Shown: positions 1 through 5,827 of the stretch, piece after piece | Numbering within the stretch: the first letter of the stretch is position 1 | How the letters are laid out: each line of letters opens with the position of its first letter | DNA from: Chlamydiota bacterium | GTDB lineage: Bacteria; Chlamydiota; Chlamydiia; Chlamydiales; JAJFMI01 | Length of the DNA: 10,735 nucleotides | Assembly: GCA_021772235.1 (NCBI GenBank) | Contig: JAJFMI010000013.1 | Location: forward strand, 1-10,735 | Direction: 5' to 3' | Translations under genes and position numbers: made by a program | Notes under the pieces: generated by a model | What the model saw: the letters and a program-made list of their open reading frames with translations, nothing else | What the model was told of the DNA's origin: nothing | The model's database searches: none

Positions 1-576
1 CTAGAAGAGTCGGGTTTTATCATCAGTTTTATTTCGTTTCAGCATCGAAAAAAAGGAATTTATTATAAGGTTATTGATGAATTCACACTGTTTTATTTGT
101 ATTGGATAGAGCCTATTAAATTAACTTTGTCGAAAAAAGGATTAAGGAAAGGGTACTGGGATAAGACAAGACAAACAAGTTCTTGGTCTAGTTGGTCAGG
201 GTATGCCTACGAAGCGTTATGCTATAAACATCTTTTTCAGATTAGCACAGCACTTGAACTTAGTCCGACTGCCTTACCTAGCACATGGCGCTATTCCCCA
301 AAAAAAGGCGCAGAAGATTCTGGTGCTCAAATTGACCTTTTGTTTGATAGGGATGATAATGCAATCACAATTTGTGAAATTAAATTTACGAAAGCACCGC
401 TTGCGATTGACAAGGATTATGCAAAAAAGATTCAGAAAAAAATGGAAGTTTTTCAGAAAAAAACAAAAACAGAGAAACAGTTGTTCTTTGCTATAGTTTC
501 TGCAAATGGATTGAAAAAAACCATGTACTCTGAAGAATTAATAGATGCAGTTGTTACTCTAAACGATTTGTTTTGA
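1..576 (+). CDS. ATPase of the archaeal-type AAA/DUF234 family, C-terminal part (5' end outside window)
   Basis: The reading frame is open from the first base, so only the last 191 residues are visible and the start and P-loop lie upstream; the TTG at 97 is an internal leucine, not a start. The visible part begins with a winged-helix-like stretch (EESGFI near residue 2, then YYKVIDEFTLFYLYWIEP at 21-38), followed by GYAYEALCYKHLFQI and then GAQIDLLFDRDDNAITICEIKF. The last part carries a PD-(D/E)XK-like signature: Asp112, then Glu126-Ile-Lys128. This order is typical of ATPases with an archaeal AAA domain and a C-terminal DUF234 nuclease-like domain. These proteins are common in multiple copies in amoeba-associated bacteria and their cellular job is unknown; a DNA-related or defence-like role is only a guess. 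The gene ends 7 nt from the 3' end of the convergent rnpB. Confidence 0.8.
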   Translation, partial: LEESGFIISFISFQHRKKGIYYKVIDEFTLFYLYWIEPIKLTLSKKGLRKGYWDKTRQTSSWSSWSGYAYEALCYKHLFQISTALELSPTALPSTWRYSPKKGAEDSGAQIDLLFDRDDNAITICEIKFTKAPLAIDKDYAKKIQKKMEVFQKKTKTEKQLFFAIVSANGLKKTMYSEELIDAVVTLNDLF

Positions 577-583
577 ATGAAAA

Positions 584-956
584 GGGGAGAGCGATAAGCC
601 GGATTCTGTTTTAGCACCCCGCGTTAAAATTTTTAACGCGGGGTGCTTCAGGCAATCATTCATCTAGGAGTTGCATTGCTGCAACTCTCAAGCGATTTTG
701 CGGTGGGGCTTTCGGATCCAAAAGAGATTCCCGGTGCTCTTGCTTCAGATAGGGTTTGTCGCTCCCTAAGATTTCTCAAAGGTGAGGTTGGTGCTTAAAA
801 CCAACATTTTCAGCCTGTCGTCTCAAGTAAAAGAGACGCGGAATGTTTTCTGTGACACTTTCCGTAGCCTTTCGGCCCCCAGTCTTTCACTGGCATCTGA
901 TCCTGCGAAGTCCAGACTTTCCTCCTCGAAAAATCGAGGCGATTGCCTACTCTCCC
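584..956 (-). ncRNA. rnpB: RNase P RNA (catalytic RNA subunit), type A-like
   Basis: This is the ribozyme that removes the 5' leader of precursor tRNAs. Read on the minus strand it has the universal 5' core GAGGAAAGUC (924-915) and 3' core ACAGAAUCCGGCUUAUC (609-593). These pair as P4 (AAGUCUGGA with UCCGGCUU), including the conserved bulged U. P1 is GGGAGAG (956-950) with CUCUCCC (591-585). P2 is GGCAAUC (947-941) with GAUUGCC (657-651). P18 is a perfect 8-bp stem closed by a GCAA tetraloop (687-668). The motif CUAGAUGAAUGAUUGCC precedes the 3' end, as in other bacteria. The length, about 373 nt, is normal. Ends are set by the P1 pairing and may be off by a few bases. The P15 region (about 701-737) has no visible GGU for pairing with tRNA CCA. 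No intrinsic terminator follows. Confidence 0.94.
613..647 (-). repeat. Perfect 35-nt palindrome forming the P19-position helix of rnpB
   Basis: Two 17-nt arms (613-629 and 631-647) are exact reverse complements around one central base. In the RNA the hairpin lies between the 3' strand of P2 and the conserved ACAGAA of J2/4, which is where the optional helix P19 occurs in many bacterial RNase P RNAs. The outer part of the stem is GC-rich and the tip is A/U-rich. There is no U-tract after it on either strand, so it does not look like a terminator. Confidence 0.85.
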
Positions 957-961
957 AAAGT

Positions 962-1738
962 TTATGAGGTTGTTGTCGTACGACGTCTTCTGCGGCGTGT
1001 TGGTTTTGCCTCATCTTCAAATTCCTCGCTTTCTTGCCAGTAGTGGATACGGGAACAATGCTCGCAGAAGACAAGATTTTCGCCTTTGCGAACGAGGTTT
1101 TCGTGTTGAGGTGTAAGTGCAATATGGCAGCCGCTGCATGTTCGATTTTCAAGAGGCACAATGACACGATCTTTTTTATTGCGGATCAATCGATCGTAAA
1201 TTTTCAAAACTTCTTCGTCAGCACCTGTTGCTAGCTTGTCGCGTTTTGCTTTTAGCTCAGATCCTTCCACGTTGACTTGTGAGATGCTATTTTGAATTTC
1301 GACTTCTAGATCTTGGCTAGAGGACTCAGTTGATTTGGAGCTCTCTTCAATTTTAACAAGAATTTCTTCTTCTGTAACTTTCTTTTCGACAAGTTCGGAA
1401 AGCTCATTTTCGACCTGTACTTTAGAGCGCTCAGTCTGTGTCATCTCTTGTGTTAGAGCGTTAAACTCCTCCACTTTTTTGACTGCAGATTGCTTTGCTT
1501 CCAGCTCTTTCATGTGCACGGTAAGTTCTTCAACTTTCTCTTCTTTTTGAGAAATGGTGCTGCTAAGTTCAACAACTTCAGCTTTTTTTACACTCATCTG
1601 TTCGTCGAGTTCTTTTCGCAAAGATTTAATTTGATCCAACTCTTTTTGTCTTTGGCGCTTGACGCGCATGAGCTGAATCATTTTAATATCGAGCTCTTGA
1701 ATATCTAAAATTTTCTTTAGTGTGTCGAGAATTTTCAA
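962..1738 (-). CDS. cdsZ: CdsZ-like (CT398 family) coiled-coil zinc-ribbon protein
   Basis: The protein has a long coiled coil (about residues 15-170, rich in Lys, Glu and Leu with no Pro) followed by a C4 zinc ribbon: CSGC at 201-204 and CEHC at 225-228. This is the architecture of C. trachomatis CT398 (CdsZ), reported to bind the RpoN (sigma-54) holoenzyme and type III secretion export components. It is most likely a cytoplasmic adaptor. I place the start at TTG 1738, giving 258 aa: AAGGAG lies 6 nt upstream, whereas the upstream in-frame ATG at 1774 lies inside the probable -10 box and would not be transcribed. The C-terminus ends in an odd basic tail, KPTRRRRRRTTTTS. The stop is 5 nt from the 5' end of rnpB on the same strand. 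The function is carried over from the family, not shown here. Confidence 0.82.
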   Translation of the reverse strand: MKILDTLKKILDIQELDIKMIQLMRVKRQRQKELDQIKSLRKELDEQMSVKKAEVVELSSTISQKEEKVEELTVHMKELEAKQSAVKKVEEFNALTQEMTQTERSKVQVENELSELVEKKVTEEEILVKIEESSKSTESSSQDLEVEIQNSISQVNVEGSELKAKRDKLATGADEEVLKIYDRLIRNKKDRVIVPLENRTCSGCHIALTPQHENLVRKGENLVFCEHCSRIHYWQESEEFEDEAKPTRRRRRRTTTTS

Positions 1739-1769
1739 CTTGGGCTCCTTACCATCTATAGATAAGAGT

Positions 1770-1799
1770 ATCATACCTCTATAATCGATTAAGAATCAA
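1770..1799 (-). promoter_or_regulatory. Probable sigma-70-type promoter of the cdsZ-like gene
   Basis: On the minus strand TTGATT (1799-1794) and TATGAT (1775-1770) are separated by 18 nt, matching the consensus at 4 of 6 and 5 of 6 bases. Transcription would start near 1762, giving a leader of about 24 nt before the TTG start, with AAGGAG inside it. The first ATG of the open frame overlaps the -10 box, which supports the downstream TTG. Confidence 0.5.
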
Positions 1800-1841
1800 G
1801 TAAATGATTTTTTTATTCCAGCCTTAAAAAACAAGTGGCGA

Positions 1842-1871
1842 TTGGCGTTTTCTCGTAAACTTTGCTATTCT
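1842..1871 (+). promoter_or_regulatory. Possible promoter of the glyA operon
   Basis: TTGGCG (1842-1847) and TATTCT (1866-1871) are 18 nt apart, each a moderate match to consensus. A start near 1878 would leave a leader of about 14 nt that contains AAGGA before the glyA ATG at 1892. This also argues against the in-frame TTG at 1862 as a start. Weak evidence; other spacings are possible in this AT-rich gap. Confidence 0.35.
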
Positions 1872-1891
1872 CTGGAAAAAAGGATTTCCCC

Positions 1892-3379
1892 ATGAAGTAT
1901 TTAAAAAACTATTTTTCTCAAGTAGCGGAAGATAAACGTAGTAGCGCTGCGATTAGCAGTTTAGCAGCACTCGACCATTTAGAAGAGCGTTCGCCAAAAA
2001 TTGCTGCGGCTATTGTCGCTGAGCTGAATGCGCAGCGTGGTAATTTAAAATTAATTTCTTCCGAAAATTACTGCTCTCTAGCTGTCCAGCAAGCGATGGG
2101 GAATTGGCTCACCGATAAATATAGTGAGGGTGCTGTGCGCAAACGCTTTTATGCGGGCTGTGAAAATGTCGATACGATTGAAGAGATGGCAGTGAATGAG
2201 CTAAAAAGTCTTTATGGGTGCGATCACGCATACGTGCAGCCGCATTCAGGTTCTGATGCTAATTTGGTTGCGCTCTGGTCGATTATAGTACAGCGCGTGC
2301 AAAATCGTGAATTGGAGAAGTTGGGGCAAAAATCGGTTGACGCACTTTCTTTTGAGGATTACGAAAAAGTGCGCAAGGCTCTGGTTTCGCAAAAGATGTT
2401 GGGAATGGGGCTCAATAGTGGTGGGCATTTAACACACGGATACAGGCATAATATTTCGTCGAAGATGATTCAAAGCTTTTCTTATGAGGTGAATCAGGAG
2501 ACAGGTTTGTTGGATTATGCAGAAATAGAAAAGCGCGCTAAGCAAGTCAAGCCTCTTATATTGATTGCGGGCTACTCCGCTTATTCGCGCTTGATCAATT
2601 TTGCTAAGATGCGCGAAATTGCCGACAGCGTTGGCGCAGTGCTTTGGGTAGACATGGCGCACTTTTCCGGTTTAGTAGCGGGAAAAGTGTTGCAAGGCGA
2701 ATTTGATCCGGTGCCATATGCGCAGATGATTACCTCGACAACGCACAAAACGTTGCGCGGTCCGCGCGGCGGAATGATTCTTTGTAAAGAAGAATTTCGT
2801 GAAATGGTCGATAAAGGCTGTCCGCTTGCTCTTGGCGGGCCTCTACCACAAGTGATGGCGGCAAAAACGATCGCGTTTCAAGAAGCCAACACGCCGGAAT
2901 TTAAAATTTACTCTGCGCAGATTGTGAAAAATTCGCAAGCTCTGGCGGAAGCTATGAAAGAAAAAGGCGCAAGGGTAATGACAGGCGGTACGGATAATCA
3001 TATGGCGATCATCGATGTGCAAAAAAGTTATGGTATATCAGGGCGTCAGGCGGAGCTCGCCTTAAAAGAGGCGCATCTGACAGTCAATCGCAACACGGTT
3101 CCAGGTGATACAAATGGCCCGTGGTACACTTCGGGAATTCGCATCGGTACTCCTGCTTTAACAACGCTTGGAATGAAAGAGCCGGAAATGAAGCAGATCG
3201 GCGGATTGCTCGATCAGCTGCTGCGTGCGTGCAAGCCAGTGGGTGATAGCAAAGCAAAATTTGAAATTGAAGCAAAAGTCTTGGAAAGTGTACGAGCGGA
3301 AGTAAAAGAATTGCTTCACGCTCATCCTTTATATCCAGAACTGATTATTGACGAAGTAGGTACTACCCATGTATCTTAG
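1892..3379 (+). CDS. glyA: Serine hydroxymethyltransferase, chlamydial long form
   Basis: This PLP enzyme interconverts serine and glycine and loads one-carbon units onto tetrahydrofolate in the cytoplasm. Motifs seen: SSENY (57-60 region), HSGSDANLVAL (118-128), GGHLTHGY (177-184), DMAHFSGLVAG (254-264) and TSTTHKTLRGPRGG with the PLP lysine Lys286. Starting at ATG 1892, preceded by AAGGA, it has 495 aa, close to the chlamydial enzyme and much longer than the E. coli form (417 aa). The extra length is largely an insertion between SGSDANLVAL and GGHLTHG (about residues 133-172), plus a longer N-terminus. The frame also opens at TTG 1862, but that lies at or before the likely transcription start. 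A racemase side activity giving D-Ala has been reported for C. pneumoniae GlyA; whether it holds here is not known. First gene of the likely operon. Confidence 0.96.
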   Translation: MKYLKNYFSQVAEDKRSSAAISSLAALDHLEERSPKIAAAIVAELNAQRGNLKLISSENYCSLAVQQAMGNWLTDKYSEGAVRKRFYAGCENVDTIEEMAVNELKSLYGCDHAYVQPHSGSDANLVALWSIIVQRVQNRELEKLGQKSVDALSFEDYEKVRKALVSQKMLGMGLNSGGHLTHGYRHNISSKMIQSFSYEVNQETGLLDYAEIEKRAKQVKPLILIAGYSAYSRLINFAKMREIADSVGAVLWVDMAHFSGLVAGKVLQGEFDPVPYAQMITSTTHKTLRGPRGGMILCKEEFREMVDKGCPLALGGPLPQVMAAKTIAFQEANTPEFKIYSAQIVKNSQALAEAMKEKGARVMTGGTDNHMAIIDVQKSYGISGRQAELALKEAHLTVNRNTVPGDTNGPWYTSGIRIGTPALTTLGMKEPEMKQIGGLLDQLLRACKPVGDSKAKFEIEAKVLESVRAEVKELLHAHPLYPELIIDEVGTTHVS

Positions 3380-3399
3380 GGCGAAAGGAGAATTTACTT

Positions 3400-3993
3400 A
3401 TGAGTGAGCAGAAAGAGAAAAAACCAGGTGGAGCAATTCAGGACACAATCGATGAGATGCTTTTGCAGCATCGCCGCATCTTTTTCTCCTCAGCAGTAAT
3501 GGATGATAGTGCAAAAGATGTTATCCGTAAGCTTTGGTACTTAGAACTAAAAGATCCGGGCAAACCGATACTTTTCATTATTAACTCACCCGGGGGCTCG
3601 GTTGATTCAGGTTTTGCAATCTGGGATCAGATTAAGATGATGACATCTCCCGTAACAACGCTTGTGACAGGGCTCGCTGCATCTATGGGTTCTGTATTGA
3701 GCTTAGTTGCGGAAAAAGGGCGCCGTTTTGCAACGCCGCATTCCAGAATTATGATTCACCAGCCTGCAATTCACGGCGTGATTCAAGGACAGGCAACAGA
3801 TCTAGAAATTCAAGCTAAGGAAATTATCAAAACGCGTAAGACTTTAGTCAATCTCTATATGGAGCATACTGGCCAAGAAGAGAAAGCTATTGAAAAAGCT
3901 CTCGATCGAGACACTTGGTATAGCGCAAAAGAAGCGCTGGAATTTGGCCTTCTTGACGGAATTGTAAACTCATTTGATGATTTGAAAATGTAA
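3400..3993 (+). CDS. clpP: ATP-dependent Clp protease proteolytic subunit (ClpP1 type)
   Basis: This is a serine protease subunit that forms a barrel with ClpX or ClpC ATPases and degrades unfolded or tagged proteins in the cytosol. The complete catalytic triad is visible: Ser95 in GLAASMGS, His120 in IMIHQP and Asp171 in DRDTWYSA. INSPGGSVDSGFAIWDQI (60-77) supplies the oxyanion-hole region. The 197-aa length is normal. AAAGGAG (3384-3390) stands 9 nt before the ATG. The sequence and the glyA-clpP-dapF order match chlamydial ClpP1 (CT431), one of two ClpP paralogues in that phylum; the second paralogue is not in this window. The N-terminus (MSEQKEKKPGG) is short and charged, with no obvious propeptide. 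The stop codon touches the dapF start. Confidence 0.96.
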   Translation: MSEQKEKKPGGAIQDTIDEMLLQHRRIFFSSAVMDDSAKDVIRKLWYLELKDPGKPILFIINSPGGSVDSGFAIWDQIKMMTSPVTTLVTGLAASMGSVLSLVAEKGRRFATPHSRIMIHQPAIHGVIQGQATDLEIQAKEIIKTRKTLVNLYMEHTGQEEKAIEKALDRDTWYSAKEALEFGLLDGIVNSFDDLKM

Positions 3994-4773
3994 ATGCAGT
4001 TTGAAAAAATTGAAGGGGCGGGAAATGACTTCATTGTTATGGAATCGCCCCCATTACCAATAGAGGTGATTGCAAAACTATGCGATCGTCGCAAGGGAAT
4101 TGGGGCCGATGGCCTCATTTTTGTTTCTGAGTCTGATCGCGCCGATTGTAAATTTTCTTACTATAATTCAGACGGTTCACATGCAGACTTTTGTGGCAAT
4201 GGGTTGCGCGCTGTAGCGCGTTTTGTTGGCCGCAACTGCACCATTGAATCAGATTGCGGTCTTCATTTTGCAAAAGTTTTAGGTGATCAGATCACTGTAA
4301 ATCTCCCTTCTCCAAAATTTGTGAAAAAAAACTTTTTTACGATTCCTGAAGGAGCTGTTCATTACGCATATGTAGGCGTTCCTCATGCGATTTTGTATGT
4401 GAAAGATTTTTCAAATTTTCCTCAACTAGCAGAAACCTTGCGTCATGATCCTCGTTTTGGAGAGGCAGGAGCAAATATTCACTTTTCAAAAAAGTTAGAA
4501 AATGGCAAGATAGAGGTGCGCACCTTTGAGCGCGGAGTAGAAAAGGAAACTTTTGCATGTGGAAGTGGGGGAGCAGCTGTGTTCCTCTGTGCCGACCGAA
4601 AACGAGCAGCAATTCGGTTTTTTAGTCACGACGAAGTGACATACTTTTACAATGAGGGCCACTTGATGATGCAAGGCCCAGCACAAAAAATATTTACAGG
4701 AAAAATATATGATCATTGGCATTCCGAAAGAGATAAAAATTCACGAATACCGTGTGGGAGCCACACCGAGTAA
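3994..4773 (+). CDS. dapF: Diaminopimelate epimerase (possible dual glutamate racemase)
   Basis: DapF converts LL- to meso-diaminopimelate for peptidoglycan and lysine synthesis, without a cofactor, using two cysteines. Both are present: Cys67 in DGSHADFCGNGLR and Cys189 in ETFACGSGGA. The N-terminal GAGNDFIV, YYNSDGS and GVPHA motifs are also in place. The ATG follows the clpP stop directly (TAAATG) with no Shine-Dalgarno of its own, so translation is probably coupled. The domain seems complete by FTGKIYD near residue 240. The last 19 residues are read in a different frame through the start of ald, giving a 65-nt overlap, and look like a tail gained by loss of a stop. C. trachomatis DapF has been reported to act also as glutamate racemase; that this copy does so is inference. 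Confidence 0.95.
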   Translation: MQFEKIEGAGNDFIVMESPPLPIEVIAKLCDRRKGIGADGLIFVSESDRADCKFSYYNSDGSHADFCGNGLRAVARFVGRNCTIESDCGLHFAKVLGDQITVNLPSPKFVKKNFFTIPEGAVHYAYVGVPHAILYVKDFSNFPQLAETLRHDPRFGEAGANIHFSKKLENGKIEVRTFERGVEKETFACGSGGAAVFLCADRKRAAIRFFSHDEVTYFYNEGHLMMQGPAQKIFTGKIYDHWHSERDKNSRIPCGSHTE

Positions 4774-5821
4774 AGTTCAACTGCTTACAGATGGCGGGCA
4801 CCAAGTGCTTGTGCAGAAAGATGCAGCAATTGAGATCGGCTTCTCAAATGAAATGTATGTAGCCGCCGGCGCAAAAATTGTGCCAAGTGCCAAGGAAGTC
4901 TACGAAGCGGAACTGATCATTAAAGTAAAAGAGCCGCAGCCAGAAGAATTCCCTCTTTTGAAAAAAGGGCAGACGCTCTTTTGCTATTTGCACTTAGCAC
5001 CTGATGCAAAACAGACCGAAGCACTTGTAAAAAGCGGTGTGACAGCGATTGCATACGAAACAGTTTTTGATTCTTTGGGCCGCTTGCCCCTGCTGACACC
5101 GATGAGCGAATTGGCTGGGCGCATTGCGATTCAGGCAGGAGCAACGGCATTGCAAATGGCTTATGGTGGAAAAGGCGTTCTGCTTGGTGGCGTACCAGGC
5201 GTTTTACCGGGAAAAGTTGTTGTGATTGGCGGAGGTGTTGTGGGAACGCACGCAGCGCGTATGGCGATGGGCCTTGGTGCCGATGTCACTGTTTTAGATC
5301 GCGACCTCAATCGTCTGCGTGATATCGATGTCGACTTTAATTTTCGCATGAAAACCCTCTTTTCCAGCCCACAAAATTTAGAAAAAGTCCTAGAACACGC
5401 CGACCTTGTTGTCGGGGCGGTACTCATTCCAGGAAAATCTGCACCGCGTCTTGTGACAAAAGAAATGCTCAAAAAAATGGAAAAAGGCAGTGTGCTGGTT
5501 GATGTAGCCATCGATCAAGGCGGTTGTTTTGAAACATCACGCCCGACAACTCATAGCGATCCGCTTTATGAAGTCGATGGAATTGTGCACTATTGCGTAA
5601 CGAATATGCCGGGAGCTTGTGCCAAAACGGCAACAGAAGCCTTGACAAGTGCGACAATCCCTTATACCCAGAAACTAGTAGAGATGGGAGTAAAGCAAGC
5701 GCTTCTCTCAGATGAAGGCTTTTTGCAAGGGCTTAACGTTTGCAATGGCCAAGTAACAAATGAACATGTGGCAGCAGACTTGGACTATACCTATTTGCAG
5801 CCAAAGCAGGCATTAGGATAG
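4709..5821 (+). CDS. ald: Alanine dehydrogenase (NAD-dependent)
   Basis: Ald interconverts L-alanine and pyruvate plus ammonia with NAD(H). The start MIIGIPKEIKIHEYRV is the classic N-terminus of the family, with substrate-binding Arg15, then Lys74 in IKVKEP, His95 in LHLAP and Asp269 in VDVAIDQGG, the expected active-site set. The Rossmann motif VIGGGVVGTHA (172-182) and the acidic Asp197 after it fit NAD binding. The length of 370 aa is standard, so nothing is missing. AGG stands 8 nt upstream, inside dapF. It forms part of the glyA-clpP-dapF run; I do not recall an ald at this place in Chlamydia itself. In this context it may supply L-Ala, or feed pyruvate from host alanine; the direction cannot be told from sequence. 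Confidence 0.96.
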   Translation: MIIGIPKEIKIHEYRVGATPSKVQLLTDGGHQVLVQKDAAIEIGFSNEMYVAAGAKIVPSAKEVYEAELIIKVKEPQPEEFPLLKKGQTLFCYLHLAPDAKQTEALVKSGVTAIAYETVFDSLGRLPLLTPMSELAGRIAIQAGATALQMAYGGKGVLLGGVPGVLPGKVVVIGGGVVGTHAARMAMGLGADVTVLDRDLNRLRDIDVDFNFRMKTLFSSPQNLEKVLEHADLVVGAVLIPGKSAPRLVTKEMLKKMEKGSVLVDVAIDQGGCFETSRPTTHSDPLYEVDGIVHYCVTNMPGACAKTATEALTSATIPYTQKLVEMGVKQALLSDEGFLQGLNVCNGQVTNEHVAADLDYTYLQPKQALG

Positions 5822-5827
5822 GAGAAC

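Noticed and set aside
613..647. The palindrome as a transcription terminator between the ATPase gene and rnpB
   Set aside because: No T-tract follows on either strand, and it lies inside the RNase P RNA core at the P19 position.
975..984. Ten-base palindrome GTCGTACGAC as an operator
   Set aside because: It arises from consecutive Arg and Thr codons in the CdsZ tail, and no second copy was seen.
782..1234. Short open frames on both strands across rnpB and the end of the CdsZ-like gene
   Set aside because: They overlap a well-supported RNA and a zinc-ribbon gene, have no recognisable domain, and follow from the composition of those features.
1862..1891. TTG 1862 as the glyA start, adding ten residues
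   Set aside because: It has no Shine-Dalgarno and falls before the likely transcription start; ATG 1892 has AAGGA upstream and gives the length expected for chlamydial GlyA.
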